Assembly: GCF_020283565.1 (NCBI RefSeq)
Contig: NC_060064.1
Coordinates: 27,610,337-27,674,336, forward strand
Origin: Trifolium pratense
Taxonomy: Eukaryota; Streptophyta; Magnoliopsida; Fabales; Fabaceae
Length of the DNA: 64,000 nucleotides
Direction of reading: 5' to 3'
Shown in pieces: positions 19,149 to 30,429 of the stretch. How positions within the stretch are numbered: position 1 is the first letter of the stretch; the number at the start of each line of letters is the position of its first letter. The notes below the pieces were generated by a model. The model saw only the letters and a list, made by a program, of their open reading frames with translations. It searched no databases and was not told where the DNA came from. The position numbers and the translations under genes are program-made.

Positions 19149-21731
19149 TTACTGTATTCCTAAAGCTTGAATTCTCCTAATCATAGACAAAGAACTTGAA
19201 TTTCTTTCTCTCCATTCTTCCCTACTTTCCTTCTTTATCATGTTGAGTAATTTATCATTTCCATCAAGAATGCTCACAATTTGTCTCATACTTGGTCTCA
19301 ATTTAGGATCACCACTAGTGCATGCAATTCCTAATCTTACCAATCTCATCAGTTCTTTCTCATTATACTCTCCATTAAGTCTTATATCAGCTAATTCCTT
19401 CAATGGTCTTTTTCTCACCACAAATTCATGAACTTTTTTCACCAGAAGAACCTCTTGGTACCTAAAATCCACTGCCATTTGTCCACTAACAACTTCAAGC
19501 ACCACCACGCCGAAACTGTAAACATCAGCTTCTGTAGTTGCTTCGCCAGACTCAACATATTCCGGTGACATGTAGCCGAAAATCCCTCGAACTGATTTGT
19601 TAGCATCGTCGGCTACATGATGGCCATGCTCATTCCTTGACAAAAATTCAGCTAGAGCAAAACTACTAAGTCTTGGATTCATATCTTGTTCAAGAATAAC
19701 AGCTGATGAGGTAATGTTTTTGTGAATCACTTGTTCATCCCATTCTTCATGTAGATAAAGAACAGCAGAAGCAAGTGATTTCACTATGTTGTACCTATGA
19801 TGCCATTCGAGTACTTCGTTCATACCTTTGTTATGAATTTGAAGAAGCTGTTGACTGAGAATTCTACTAGCAGAGTAATCGTAAACCACGAGCATCTCCC
19901 CTTGTTCGGTACACCATCCTCGAAGTTGAACCAAATTCCTATGCCGAAGCTTACCAAGATTTCTGAGTTCGTTCGAGAATCTATCGCGCAACGCAGGACA
20001 TGTCTTCATTCCTAACCTTTTCACCAAAACATGGCAATTGTCATCAAGAACTCCATGATAAGCAGTTCCAAAGTCAAGTTCAGCTACCCTTCTTAACTCT
20101 GAGAAATTATTTGTAGCACAAACAATCTCTTTGTATGAGATTTCTCTCGGAGTTTCAACCACCGGAAATCGTTGCCTGTTATGATTATGATGATGATGAT
20201 GATGATGATGCTTATTAGAAGAATTGATTCCACTATTTTTGTTTTCAGCAGTTACATAAATTGTTTCACCTGCAGCTGTAACATAGTTTGATGAACTATA
20301 GTTTGTGATCAAGCTAACATTTTCCGAGACCGTAACCGTGCCACTAGTACTACTAGGACTAGTAGTTTCACTTGGTGAAGACAAAGAGATATAAAGAGGA
20401 TGTGATAGAAATGAAGGAAGTGAAGGAAGTTTAAAACTTAAATCAGAAAGTGCTTCCACAATCCATTTCATATTAGGCCTTAAATTTGGATCATGAAGTG
20501 TACAAAGAAGACCTATATGAATGAAATGCTTCATCTCAGAAAAATTATATGATCCATCTTTTTGAAACCTTGTATCAGCTGCTTCTATAAGCTTCCCTTC
20601 ATCACAAAGCCTTCTAATCCAATCAAGCAAAATGATTTTATCGTCCGAATATGCTAAATCTATAGCTCTTCTTCCTGATACAATTTCAAGCACAACAATA
20701 CCAAAGCTAAATACATCACATTTTGATGTACCATTGCTTAGTTTTTGTAAGCTTTCTGGTGGAAGATAACCAATTGTTCCACCGATTCTTGAAGTTTCTC
20801 CTAATTTGAAATGATCAATTCTACTTGAAGCTTTCTTATTGCTAGAATTGTACTTAAACTCATACTCAAGTTCATGTTCTAGCCACCTCGCCATGCCGAA
20901 ATCACCTAGCTTAGCATTATAATGGGAATCAAGCATAACATTACTTGTTTTAACATCTCTATGAATGATTTGAGTCTCTAATTGTTCATGTAAATAATAC
21001 AATGCAGCAGACAAACCTTTAACAATTTTTTCTCTTTGTCTCCAACCAAGAGGCTGCTCACCTTTCAAATTCCCCGGCTTTCGGAAGAGTACACGATCAA
21101 GGCTTCGATTCGGCATGTAATCATAAACAAGATGTAATTGATCTTCATGAACACACCAACCTCTTAACCTAACAAGATTCTTATGTCGAAGATCAGCCAC
21201 AGCCGATAATTCGGCTAAGAAACTCTTGTCAAATTGTTTACCTTTTTCTGATAAACAACATTTCACAGCTACTAAAGTTCCATCACTTGGCAAAAGAGCT
21301 TTGTAAACTTTTCCAAATCCACCACTTCCTAAAACTTGTTCTTCATTGAAACCATTAGACCCTATGAAAAGTTCTGCATAGCTGAAAATTCTTGGATTGT
21401 CTCTTCCAATCTTTACACCAAATTGTACACCATCCATGTCATGAAACATAGTAGAATTTTCCTTTTTTTCTTTTTGCACCCCACCATTTTTACAAATTCT
21501 TTTTGCACCCACCAACCATTTTGAGTTACATAACTTGCTTAATGAATCATGAAGCAAATCAAGAACTTGTTGTCCTCCACCACAAGCTCTTGAAGAAGAA
21601 CTTTTGGACTTAAATTTTTGTTTCTTTGAAGATTTAAAAGATTTTTGTTTGAAACTTTTTTGAGGTTCTTGTTGTTTCATTAGTTCACCTGAATTTTGTG
21701 GTAAAACAATGCAAAGATTATGAAGTTGCAT
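19149..21731 (-). CDS. LECRKS2: Soluble tandem kinase-pseudokinase, LecRK-S.2-like receptor-like cytoplasmic kinase
   Basis: This intronless gene encodes 860 aa from the ATG at 21731. An in-frame ATG at 21803 would add 24 residues, but MQLHNLCIVLP resembles the family N-terminus. Kinase domain 1 (about 128-430) has a glycine loop GSGGFGKVY, VAVK (K157), HRD (257-259) and DFG (277-279), so it should be active. Kinase domain 2 (about 530-830) keeps VLVK (K571), but HRD is HKN (670-672), DFG is SFA (690-692) and the glycine loop is broken (ELDFGTAYHG). It is therefore a pseudokinase. A Ser/Thr-rich linker with eight consecutive histidines (508-515) joins them. There is no signal peptide, lectin domain or membrane span. 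The architecture and length match Arabidopsis LecRK-S.2/AP4.3A (At2g32800, from memory). Confidence 0.88.
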   Translation of the reverse strand: MQLHNLCIVLPQNSGELMKQQEPQKSFKQKSFKSSKKQKFKSKSSSSRACGGGQQVLDLLHDSLSKLCNSKWLVGAKRICKNGGVQKEKKENSTMFHDMDGVQFGVKIGRDNPRIFSYAELFIGSNGFNEEQVLGSGGFGKVYKALLPSDGTLVAVKCCLSEKGKQFDKSFLAELSAVADLRHKNLVRLRGWCVHEDQLHLVYDYMPNRSLDRVLFRKPGNLKGEQPLGWRQREKIVKGLSAALYYLHEQLETQIIHRDVKTSNVMLDSHYNAKLGDFGMARWLEHELEYEFKYNSSNKKASSRIDHFKLGETSRIGGTIGYLPPESLQKLSNGTSKCDVFSFGIVVLEIVSGRRAIDLAYSDDKIILLDWIRRLCDEGKLIEAADTRFQKDGSYNFSEMKHFIHIGLLCTLHDPNLRPNMKWIVEALSDLSFKLPSLPSFLSHPLYISLSSPSETTSPSSTSGTVTVSENVSLITNYSSSNYVTAAGETIYVTAENKNSGINSSNKHHHHHHHHNHNRQRFPVVETPREISYKEIVCATNNFSELRRVAELDFGTAYHGVLDDNCHVLVKRLGMKTCPALRDRFSNELRNLGKLRHRNLVQLRGWCTEQGEMLVVYDYSASRILSQQLLQIHNKGMNEVLEWHHRYNIVKSLASAVLYLHEEWDEQVIHKNITSSAVILEQDMNPRLSSFALAEFLSRNEHGHHVADDANKSVRGIFGYMSPEYVESGEATTEADVYSFGVVVLEVVSGQMAVDFRYQEVLLVKKVHEFVVRKRPLKELADIRLNGEYNEKELMRLVRLGIACTSGDPKLRPSMRQIVSILDGNDKLLNMIKKESREEWRERNSSSLSMIRRIQALGIQ

Positions 21732-21803
21732 GGTTTTATTTTTTGTGATGATGGTTTTTTGAGAAAGAAAATAATTTGAAGTTTGAACATGTGTGTGAAT
21801 CAT

Positions 21804-22228
21804 AAAATGGTGTTGATTAAGAATGTGTTTATTTGGTGGCTTTTAATTAATTGTTGTGTTGTGTTTGGTGATGTTGTTCAACGCGTTTAGTTTGAAAGAG
21901 TTGAATTTTGTGCAACTATGTGCCAAATTGGAACCAACCTTTTGTTATGTTGCCAATATTCCCTCCATATGTGTTTACTATTTTTCATTGGAAATATCTT
22001 TTTTTTTGGACATATTTTCATTGGAAATCTTTTTTATTTTTATATTTTTGGATAAATTTTCATTAGAAATTCTTAAATTGTTAATTACTTAATTTTACGA
22101 GTTTGACCTAATGATAAAGAGATAAGAATGTATTAGATCTACTAACAAATAGAAAATTAGATTGTACAACTTTTTATGTAATCTGTTTGATTTAAAAATT
22201 GATTATTAGACTGAATAAAATAAGTAGT
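21804..22228. other. Upstream region of the kinase gene
   Basis: This presumably holds the minus-strand promoter. It has a short internal repeat (ttttcattggaaat, about 21985-22065). No plus-strand gene is supported. Confidence 0.4.
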
Positions 22229-22364
22229 CCCATAAGTATAGCTCAAATGGTGGCTATCAGGAACATTATTGGAGTGGCTGAGGTTCGAATCTCGGATTTC
22301 ACATTTCTCCACATTTAAATGTGGGAGAGTCTAACCACTAGACTACTTGACAAAAAAAAGTAGT
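22222..22364 (+). mobile_element. tRNA-derived SINE with AAGTAGT target duplication
   Basis: The body runs about 22229-22357. The A-box-like tagctcaaatggt (about 22239) and B-box ggttcgaatct (about 22282) are RNA polymerase III promoter elements. It ends in a short A-run and is flanked by AAGTAGT at 22222-22228 and 22358-22364. It is the same family as the SINE at 41871-41990. Confidence 0.75.
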
Positions 22365-22703
22365 AAGAGATAAGACAAAAATAAGATTTTTTTTTCCCTC
22401 ACTGAATGATATGACAACCTCTTGTCATAGTACAACTATAAAAATTATGAATAATACATATTTATTTTCAAATATAAAAAATATAATTAAAATAAATCTA
22501 ATTAAATTTTTTAATTAAATTCAATATGTGGTTCCAAACTTTGACATTAGTAAGAAACAATAAAGGAAGTTTGGGGTTACGTAGTAAGATTAGGATGAAA
22601 AGGAAAAAGAAGAATAAACTGTTCTAGAGATTTTGTCTAAAAAAGACATTTCACTTCTTATTTAATTGGAATAAAGTTCTAGATATATTATATCATAAGA
22701 ATA

Positions 22704-22882
22704 ATGCTAGCAACACACTCTTTAACAAACACACTCCAACACACTCTCTTTTATTGGTTGAAATTCACATGGGTCCCATAAAAAAATGTGGACCCATATA
22801 ACTTTTATGGGACCCATATAAATTTTAACCAATAGAAGAAAGTGTGTTAGAGTTTGTTTGTTAAAGAGTGTGTTGCTAGCAC
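22704..22882. mobile_element. MITE with about 60-bp terminal inverted repeats
   Basis: The left end ATGCTAGCAACACACTCTTT continues as AACAAACACACTCCAACACA. The right end is its inverse, finishing ...AAAGAGTGTGTTGCTAGCA. The arms continue through TTGGTTGAAATT / AATTTTAACCAAT. The central loop is short and contains the repeat atgggtcccat / atgggacccat. It is non-autonomous, and I recall this family as common in Medicago. Confidence 0.88.
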
Positions 22883-23438
22883 TCCTCTATATCATAAATA
22901 TACTTCTAGAGATACATTTAACCGGACGTCACACTATCTGTAAAATAAAATAAGAATGGAGATTTTGTCATAACATAGAAAGAACGAGATGGGAAAAATA
23001 AAATGATTCAAGTCAACAAATGATTCGATCAAATCCGAATACTCCTACATTTGATGTGGGAAAGTTTTTTTTTTAAATTAAATAAATTTGGGTAAATAAT
23101 AATAAGCCTAAATTACTCTGATCTTCTTTCTAAAAATCAAAGAATTAATATAAAAAAAAATTTTAATTTATATACACAATCAGGGAAAAGTAATCTTACA
23201 CATTCCTCTAATAATATACCAATATATCATGTATTATATTTAAAAACACGTGATGTGTCATATTCATTAAATGATGTGGCAACACATCGTTGAATGCATG
23301 TATAAATAAACTTTACACCGACAATGCATACCAATTAAACTCATAAAAAAAATCTAAAAAAGTGTTTCTTATGTTTTTTTTTTACACAGAAAAAAGTTGT
23401 ATTTTATGTTAACAATTGTAAGAAAAACATATAAGAAA
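22883..23438. other. AT-rich gap between the MITE and the LTR retrotransposon
   Basis: No gene or confident repeat is seen; several homopolymer A/T runs. Confidence 0.5.
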
Positions 23439-23603
23439 ATATATGATGACAAATCGTCACACTATCTAATCCATGCCTATTTTAGCAACATTAGATACAT
23501 TTTAGTAGGTTTTTAGCAATAAATATAAGAGAAATCTAACCATTAGCTTGATTACTTGTTTTGCAAGAAAACAGGAAAAACTGCAGGATTTGAATGATTT
23601 TCA

Positions 23604-23835
23604 CTACGCTGGGGGCGTAGCCCATCACGCGCCGCGTGATGGAGCTCACAGAGAGCCAAGATTTTGACTCTGATCACGCGCCGCGTGATGCCTTATCACG
23701 CGCGGCGTGAAGCTTTGCTGAAGATGAAGATTGCTCTCTGACTTGATCACGCGCCGCGTGATTCTGTTACTACGCGCGGCGTAGTTGATGGATTTGCAAC
23801 CACGCGCGGCGTGGTAGATCTGGCGCGCGGCGTGG
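23604..23835 (+). promoter_or_regulatory. Array of eight GC-rich palindromes in LTR U3
   Basis: The units are: CTACGC-tgggg-GCGTAG (23604-23620); ATCACGCGCCGCGTGAT (23624-23640, 23673-23689, 23746-23762, each a perfect 8-bp-arm palindrome around one C); TCACGCGCGGCGTGA (23696-23710); CTACGCGCGGCGTAG (23770-23784); CCACGCGCGGCGTGG (23800-23814); and a half-symmetric unit at about 23822-23835. Spacing is irregular. The outermost bases co-vary (ATC/GAT, CTA/TAG, CCA/TGG) so that symmetry is kept. The array ends about 10 bp upstream of the TATA box, and the 3' LTR carries the same array at 32766-32997. Confidence 0.85.
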
Positions 23836-23845
23836 TTGCCTTCTG

Positions 23846-23853
23846 TATATATA
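23846..23853 (+). promoter_or_regulatory. LTR TATA box
   Basis: TATATATA immediately follows the palindrome array; the matching site in the 3' LTR is 33008-33015. Confidence 0.6.
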
Positions 23854-24679
23854 GTTTCTGCATAATTCTGTTTTCGGGTTGGAAAATTCTGCAAAATTGA
23901 TCTACATTCTGGTTTTGGAACTTGCAGATCGCGATTCAAGACTCCAGAGGATAGCTCCAAGCACGTCGAGAGCATGGATGCACAAGCCATGGCGATGAAG
24001 CGAGGAAGCGAACGAAGCACGATGAGGAGCTAAACTCCTTTGAAGGTAGAATCTAGGATAGTTTAGGATGTAGTTCAACTGAATGTAATCTGCAAATGTT
24101 GTAAGAATTTACTCTCTCTATAGTGTTCATTCAATACAATCTGATTTTAATGCTTTATAATCCTGCATTAGTGTTATAATGATTTTGAGTTAAGTCACGT
24201 GCGAGAGTATTGATTTAATGTCTGAACTGAATTGTATTGAGCACTCGAGTGTCTCCGGTCGAGAGATTGAGGCATAGAGTGTAGCGAACGATTGACGCGC
24301 GTTAATATCATTCGTTGTAGGTAGCTTCCGCCCGAGAGATCGGGGGAGTATCGACAACGAATAGAGTGGATTTTGACAAGAGATTGCGATTCACTAATTT
24401 GTCGATCTAGTTGTGAACATTTGAGTAAATTCCTACGATATAATAGATTGCATGTGGTTAGCTATAGACTAGATGATTCCGATGATTCTACCTCGCTTTT
24501 CCTTTATATCAAAGCACGTTTTCCAGCAATTCATTACTCAACATACCCCCAATTTATGTGTGTTTTCTGTATAATGTCTATGAACACAATTCGACTAGTT
24601 TGATCACACAATCCCTGTGGATCGATATTTTTATTACTACGTGATTTTCGTGCACTTGCGAAATTATCCATCAAGTTTT

Positions 24680-24697
24680 TGGCGCCGTTGCCGGGGA
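24680..24697 (+). other. Primer-binding site complementary to tRNA-Asp
   Basis: TGGCGCCGTTGCCGGGGA starts 6 bp after the 5' LTR and is complementary to the 3' end of plant tRNA-Asp(GTC). This is the usual primer for Athila/Tat-type elements. Confidence 0.9.
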
Positions 24698-24806
24698 TTG
24701 TGATTGATTCAATTAGGCAATAGTGTTCATATTTTCTGTGTTTTCTTCATTATTTTCTGTTTTATATTTTTCTCCCGGAGCGTTCTACTTGTGTGTTTCA
24801 TTGTGC

Positions 24807-27800
24807 ATGCGGAGAACAGGTCCTCAAGAGCTGCAATTTGATCCAGAGATTGAAAAGACAGCTCGCGCAATTCGAAAGGCAACAAGGGAAGCTCAAGCTT
24901 CAAGGGGAAGAGTTTTGCTAGGTGGTACACCGGACTGTCAAGGACAGAATTCAGTGACGATGGAAGAAGAACAGGTTCCACCGGTCCATGTTCCACCGGT
25001 TCCTCAACCGCCAAGGCGTACCCTTGGTGATTATGGGAGGAGAGACAATGACGCGTTGGCAAATCAAGGCTTTCAGCCGGCGAATCCTGTCTCATTCGAC
25101 ATCAAGAACACAGTCCTTTCCGCCTTAAAAGAGAATCCGTATTCAGGTTCGGAAGCTCAATGCCCGAACTTACACTTGTCTCATTTCTATGAAGCCTGCG
25201 ACTATACCGATCCACCGGGGGTGAGCGAATCGGACAAAAGACTGAGGTTATTCAAGCATTCTCTCACCGGCCGTGCTAAAGATTGGTTAGACACGATACC
25301 CGCCGGAACTATTGAGACTTGGAGACAGCTGGAGCGGAAGTTCTTAGATCGTTACTTTCCTATTCATAAGTTTCTAGAAAGAAGGGCTGAAATTAGCAAC
25401 TTCGAACAAGCGGATGGTGAGACGTTGTATGATGCTTGGGAGAGGTTCAAAGTTTGTCTTAAAAGGTGTCCGAATCACGGTTTCGATGGCCACAATCAGA
25501 TGCAAATGTTTACCCAAGGTTTGAGGGCTCAAACGCGAATGATACTTGATGCATCAGCCGGTGGTTCGTTGAAGAACCGTGACGAAACTGAAGCAAGAGA
25601 ATTGGTGGAAAGCATGGCTCAAAACGAGTATAGAGCTACTAATGATAGGGGAGCCAAAAAGAAAGGCGGAGTGTTGGAATTGGATACTCAAACAGCATTA
25701 TTGGCTCAGCAAAAGCTCATGACTAGCCAAATGGAAGCAATGATGAAGTTGCTATCCAATCCGCAAGTCCAAACTTCTCCAATAGGTAAAATTGACAATG
25801 TGCGCTGTGATTTTTGTTTGCAGGACCACCCAAATGGCGGATGCTTCCCGGAGGGTTCAGAGGAGGCTCGCTACTTGGCCAATTTTCGGAAGCCGTACAA
25901 CAACAATAACAACGGTTCCGGATGGGGGAATGGTATGCAAAGTCAAGGTGCACCGCAACAGCAGCAAAGGCCTCCATCAAGGATGGAAGAGACTCTAAAT
26001 CAGTTCATGCTCATGACCCAAAGCAACTTTGAAGCGATGAAATCGAGTCAAGCAACCTCTAACAAGAATCATGAAGCTTCTATAAAGAATCTTGAGGTGC
26101 AAATGGGTCAGCTGTCAAGACAGTTTTCTATGTTGCAAAACCAAGGAGGTTTCGGTGGAAACACTCATGATAATCCGAAAAATGAAACTTGCAATGGAAT
26201 CACGTTGAGGAGTAGAGAGATACCGGAAAGGCCAGCTGTGGAGAAGCCTTTGAAAAAGAAGGTCGTTGAGGGAGAAGTTGAAAATAAGCAAGAAGTTGTA
26301 GTTGAAAATGAGAGATATGAGGGAGAAGTAGAAAAGGAAAATATGCCTAAGGAAGTTGAGATTAGTGAGGATGAAGTAGAAGAAGTTGAAAAACAGAGGG
26401 AGATAAAAGAAAAAGAGAGTAAGAAGGTTGAGAAAGGTAAAGGAAGTGATGAATCACCATATGCTAGGATGCCTTTTCCTAGGAGAAAGAAAGTTAAGAA
26501 TCTTGAGCGGGAGAAGGAGTTCAAGAAGTTCATGAAGGTGTTGAACAAGCTTGAGATGGCTATACCATTAGTGGAGGCATTGGAGCAAATGCCAAGTTAT
26601 GCAAAGTTTTTGAAGGAGCTGCTTACAAAGAAAAGAAAACCATTAGATGATGAAATGGTGAGTATGACGGAAGAGTGCAGCGCCCTCATTCAACGGAAGC
26701 TACCTCAGAAAAAGAAAGATCCGGGGAGCTTTACAATTCCATGTTCCATTGGGGATCTTACTATTGGAAAGGCTTTGTGTGACTTGGGTGCTAGTGTAAA
26801 TTTGATGCCGTTATCAATAATGAAGAAGATACCGGGAGCTGTAGCAAAGCCGACAAAGATGAGTCTCTCTTTGGCGGATAGATCAATCGTATATCCGGAA
26901 GGTATCTTACATGATGTTCTGGTGCGAGTCGGCGGATTTGTGTTTCCAGCTGACTTTGTTGTCTTAGACATGGAGGAGGATAAGAATTGGGAACCCTTGC
27001 TGTTAGGAAGACCATTCTTAGCTACCGGACGCGCCCTTATCGATGTGGAGTTGGGGGAACTAATGTTCCGGACTGACGGTGAACAAATCCTCTTTAATGT
27101 GTTTGAAGCTATGAAACAACACGACGATGACACTCAATGTTTCAGAATTGAATTGGTTGACGAGGTCATTGAAGATATCTTTAAGGTTCAACACTCCTCC
27201 TCCACTCTTGAAAAGGTGTTAGTTAACTCATTGGATAATGTGGAAGACGAATGGGAGCGAGAAATTGAGTTATGTCTTAGCAATTTGAATGTTAATCGGA
27301 TAGATGAAAGTCCTAAGTTTGAAAACCTCCTTGAAGTGAATGATAAGGATCAAAGGGAAGAAGAAAGGAAAGTCCCCGAACTGAAGCAACTCCCTTCACA
27401 TCTGAAGTATGTGTTCTTAAGTGATGATGCTTCGTTTCCAGCCATCATTAGCAGCAAACTCACTCATTTGGAAGAAGAGAAACTGTTGAGAGTTTTGAAG
27501 TCCAACAAAGCCGCAATGGGGTGGACTATCTCCGATCTGAAAGGAATAAGTCCCACTTTTTGCATGCATAAAATCAAGTTGGAAGCCGAGTTTAAACCAG
27601 TTGTGCAACCCCAACGAAGACTCAATCCTACCATGAAGGAAGTAGTGAAGAAAGAGGTGCTGAAACTATTGGAGGCCGGCATGATATACCCTATCTCCGA
27701 TAGTGCTTGGGTATCTCCGGTGCATGTGGTGCCGAAAAAGGGGGGAATGACGGTGGTGAAAAACGATAAGAATGAGTTTATTCCATCTCGGACTGTTACG

Positions 27801-30272
27801 GGATGGCGTATGTGCATCGACTATCGCCGACTCAACACCGCGACTAGGAAGGATCACTTTCCCTTGCCATTCATGGATCAGATGTTGGAACGGTTAGCGG
27901 GGCAAGAGTTCTACTGTTTCCTTGATGGTTACTCAGGTTACAATCAGATCACCGTCGATCCGGAAGATCAAGAGAAAACGGCATTTACTTGTCCCTTTGG
28001 GGTGTTCGCATATCGAAGAATGCCATTTGGATTATGTAATGCCCCAGCCACGTTTCAAAGATGTATGCTTGCCATCTTCTCCGATATGATGGAGGACACA
28101 ATGGAGGTATTTATGGATGACTTTTCGGTGTTCGGTAAGTCTTTCGATTTTTGCCTATCTAATTTGAATGATGTGCTGAAAAGGTGTATAAGTACCAATT
28201 TGGTTTTAAATTGGGAAAAATGTCACTTCATGGTAAGAGAAGAGATTGTTCTCGGTCACAAAATCTCATCAAGGGGGATTGAAGTAGACCAAGCCAAAAT
28301 TGAGGTAATCAAAGAGCTACCTCCACCGTTAAATGTAAAGGGGGTAAGGAGTTTTCTCGGACATGCCGGGTTCTACCGGCGGTTCATTAAGGATTTTTCA
28401 AAAATTGCAAAACCCTTATCATCCTTACTAGTCAAGGATACGGTGTTTCTTTTTGATGAGGCTTGTGTGACTGCGTTTAATTGTCTTAAGACTAAGTTGG
28501 TTACTGCTCCCGTGATCGTTGCGCCACAATGGGATCTCCCTTTTGAATTGATGTGCGATGCAAGCGATTACGCGGTTGGTGCAGTCCTAGGCCAACATCA
28601 TAACAAACTTTTCCATGTGATATACTACTCTAGCAAGGTCCTTAATGAGAATCAAATCAACTACACAACAACGGAGAAGGAATTGCTAGCGGTGGTATTC
28701 GCTTTGGAAAAGTTTCGTTCCTATCTAATTGGGTCAAAAGTGATTGTTTTTACAGATCATTCAGCTTTGAAGTATTTGTTGACAAAGGGCGATTCCAAGC
28801 CGCGGTTGTTGCGATGGATGTTGCTTTTACAGGAGTTTGATTTGGAAATTCGAGACAAGAAGGGGGTAGAGAATGTGGTGGCTGACCACCTCTCAAGGCT
28901 AAGCAATCCGGATATCACTAATAAGGAAGAAGCTATTAAGTGTGAATTCCCGGATGAAAAATTGCTTGCCGTATCTGAGTTTCCATGGTTCGGTGACATT
29001 GCCAACCTCAAAGCTAGTGGATTCATTCCGGAAGAAATGACGGCACAACAAAAGAAGAAGCTCTTCGCGGATTCGCGACATTATTTCTGGGATGATCCAT
29101 TTTTGTTCAAGATGAGTAATGATGGCATGATTCGTCGATGTGTGGCCGATAGTGAGATCCGAGGTATTATGTGGCATTGTCATAACTCGCCTTGTGGCGG
29201 GCATCATAGTGGCCCAAGAACAGCCGCGAAGGTTTTACAATGTGGATTCTTTTGGCCAACGATCTTTCAAGATTGCATGGAGTTTGTAAAGGCTTGTGAT
29301 GCGTGTCAACGATCGGGGGGTGTTTCTAAAAGAGATGAGATGCCTCAGCATGGCCTAACTGAAGTCGAACCATTTGATGTATGGGGGATCGATTTCATGG
29401 GACCATTTCCTTCATCCCAATCTAATGTGCACATTTTGGTTTGTGTGGATTATGTTACAAAGTGGGTCGAAGCTACAGCCTGCCAAGCCAATGATTCAGC
29501 CACTGTGGTGCGGTTTCTTAAAAAGAACATATTTACAAGATTCGGGGTGCCGAGGATCTTAATCAGCGATGGAGGGAAGCACTTCATTAATCAGCATCTG
29601 GAAAACTTGTTGAGGAAGTATAACGTTAAGCACAAGGTTGCTACTCCTTATCATCCTCAAACCTCCGGACAAGTTGAGGTGTCCAATCGCCAGTTGAAAC
29701 AGATTCTTGAGAAGACGGTTTCTTCATCAAGGAAGGATTGGTCACTCAAACTCGACGACGCGTTATGGGCATACCGTACTGCGTTTAAAACCCACCTCGG
29801 TTTTTCCCCGTATCAGTTGGTTTATGGAAAGGCATGTCATTTACCCGTGGAGCTTGAGCACAAGGCATACTGGGCTGTTAAGCAACTAAACATGGATGTC
29901 ACACTCGCCGGTAGAGCTCGGTTGTTGAAGCTCAATGAGTTAGAGGAATGGCGCGAAAGGGCATATGAAAATGCGGTGCTATACAAGGCAAGGACTAAAC
30001 GCTATCATGATGCGCAATTAGTTCCGAAAAAGTTTCACGAAGGACAGTTGGTGCTTCTATTTAACTCTCGATTCAAGTTATTCCCTGGTAAACTCAAGTC
30101 CAAGTGGTCCGGTCCTTTTGTAGTTAAGGAGGTGTTTCCACATGGGGCTGTGGAAATCTTCACATCAGGGGAGGAGAATCAGAGTTTTAAGGTGAATGGT
30201 CAAAGGTTGAAAGTTTATCGTGGTGGAGAGCTCGTTCGGCACAACGTGGCCCTTTTCTTTCAAGACCCTTAG
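24807..30272 (+). CDS. Gag-pol polyprotein of the gypsy element (capsid, protease, reverse transcriptase, RNase H, integrase)
   Basis: A single uninterrupted frame of 1821 codons from the ATG at 24807; the frame is open further upstream only from a GTG. In order: retrotransposon gag (about 25170-25640); Lys/Glu-rich spacer (about 26210-26560); aspartic protease ([11 protein letters not shown], about 26775); RT with FMDDF (about 28113); RNase H ([10 protein letters not shown], about 28550; TDHSALKYL, about 28755); integrase with an N-terminal HHCC zinc site (about 29170-29310), then catalytic D (WGIDFMGP, about 29390), D (ISDGGKHF, about 29565) and E (GQVEVSNR, about 29675). No stop or frameshift occurs, and every catalytic residue I looked for is present. 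Confidence 0.95.
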   Translation: MRRTGPQELQFDPEIEKTARAIRKATREAQASRGRVLLGGTPDCQGQNSVTMEEEQVPPVHVPPVPQPPRRTLGDYGRRDNDALANQGFQPANPVSFDIKNTVLSALKENPYSGSEAQCPNLHLSHFYEACDYTDPPGVSESDKRLRLFKHSLTGRAKDWLDTIPAGTIETWRQLERKFLDRYFPIHKFLERRAEISNFEQADGETLYDAWERFKVCLKRCPNHGFDGHNQMQMFTQGLRAQTRMILDASAGGSLKNRDETEARELVESMAQNEYRATNDRGAKKKGGVLELDTQTALLAQQKLMTSQMEAMMKLLSNPQVQTSPIGKIDNVRCDFCLQDHPNGGCFPEGSEEARYLANFRKPYNNNNNGSGWGNGMQSQGAPQQQQRPPSRMEETLNQFMLMTQSNFEAMKSSQATSNKNHEASIKNLEVQMGQLSRQFSMLQNQGGFGGNTHDNPKNETCNGITLRSREIPERPAVEKPLKKKVVEGEVENKQEVVVENERYEGEVEKENMPKEVEISEDEVEEVEKQREIKEKESKKVEKGKGSDESPYARMPFPRRKKVKNLEREKEFKKFMKVLNKLEMAIPLVEALEQMPSYAKFLKELLTKKRKPLDDEMVSMTEECSALIQRKLPQKKKDPGSFTIPCSIGDLTIGKALCDLGASVNLMPLSIMKKIPGAVAKPTKMSLSLADRSIVYPEGILHDVLVRVGGFVFPADFVVLDMEEDKNWEPLLLGRPFLATGRALIDVELGELMFRTDGEQILFNVFEAMKQHDDDTQCFRIELVDEVIEDIFKVQHSSSTLEKVLVNSLDNVEDEWEREIELCLSNLNVNRIDESPKFENLLEVNDKDQREEERKVPELKQLPSHLKYVFLSDDASFPAIISSKLTHLEEEKLLRVLKSNKAAMGWTISDLKGISPTFCMHKIKLEAEFKPVVQPQRRLNPTMKEVVKKEVLKLLEAGMIYPISDSAWVSPVHVVPKKGGMTVVKNDKNEFIPSRTVTGWRMCIDYRRLNTATRKDHFPLPFMDQMLERLAGQEFYCFLDGYSGYNQITVDPEDQEKTAFTCPFGVFAYRRMPFGLCNAPATFQRCMLAIFSDMMEDTMEVFMDDFSVFGKSFDFCLSNLNDVLKRCISTNLVLNWEKCHFMVREEIVLGHKISSRGIEVDQAKIEVIKELPPPLNVKGVRSFLGHAGFYRRFIKDFSKIAKPLSSLLVKDTVFLFDEACVTAFNCLKTKLVTAPVIVAPQWDLPFELMCDASDYAVGAVLGQHHNKLFHVIYYSSKVLNENQINYTTTEKELLAVVFALEKFRSYLIGSKVIVFTDHSALKYLLTKGDSKPRLLRWMLLLQEFDLEIRDKKGVENVVADHLSRLSNPDITNKEEAIKCEFPDEKLLAVSEFPWFGDIANLKASGFIPEEMTAQQKKKLFADSRHYFWDDPFLFKMSNDGMIRRCVADSEIRGIMWHCHNSPCGGHHSGPRTAAKVLQCGFFWPTIFQDCMEFVKACDACQRSGGVSKRDEMPQHGLTEVEPFDVWGIDFMGPFPSSQSNVHILVCVDYVTKWVEATACQANDSATVVRFLKKNIFTRFGVPRILISDGGKHFINQHLENLLRKYNVKHKVATPYHPQTSGQVEVSNRQLKQILEKTVSSSRKDWSLKLDDALWAYRTAFKTHLGFSPYQLVYGKACHLPVELEHKAYWAVKQLNMDVTLAGRARLLKLNELEEWRERAYENAVLYKARTKRYHDAQLVPKKFHEGQLVLLFNSRFKLFPGKLKSKWSGPFVVKEVFPHGAVEIFTSGEENQSFKVNGQRLKVYRGGELVRHNVALFFQDP

Positions 30273-30429
30273 GGGCATGGAACGTCAAGCATCGGGACGT
30301 TAAACAAGCGCTGGTTGGGAGGCAACCCAACGGTTTCTAATGTTTTAGTTTGTTTTCTTTTGCAAGATGTAGGTAGGTGCGCAGCTTTCAGTAGGAAACA
30401 GAGCAGAAACAGAGCACGGTTGAAGTGAA

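Larger units (their letters stand above)
23444..24673 (+). repeat. 5' LTR of the gypsy element
   Basis: 1230 bp with TG...CA ends. U3 carries a palindrome array (23604-23835), directly followed by a TATATATA box at 23846-23853, which is the likely transcription start region. A later part has two related GAGAGAT(T/C) blocks (about 24260 and 24333). Confidence 0.95.

Noticed and set aside
22239..22290. Functional tRNA gene suggested by A and B boxes
   Set aside because: No cloverleaf or anticodon arm can be drawn, and the sequence has SINE features (A-run, target duplication). The same applies at 36481, 36651, 41871, 53505 and 61905.
23604..23835. Possible CRISPR-like array (regularly spaced palindromic repeats)
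   Set aside because: Spacing is irregular, units are only 15-17 bp and variable, there are no cas genes, and the host is a plant; it is an LTR feature.
23646..24020. 124-aa minus-strand frame over the palindrome array (also 32808-33182)
   Set aside because: The repeated HAARD/RVIRHHAAR-like residues are simply the GC palindromes read in frame; there is no coding signal beyond that.
24373..24603. 76-aa open frame in the 5' LTR, repeated at 33535-33765
   Set aside because: It lies wholly in the LTR, has no known domain, and is explained by LTR sequence; its duplication reflects the two LTRs, not selection.
26165..26548. Minus-strand frames inside gag-pol
   Set aside because: Serine-rich antisense shadows of the Lys/Glu-rich gag spacer.
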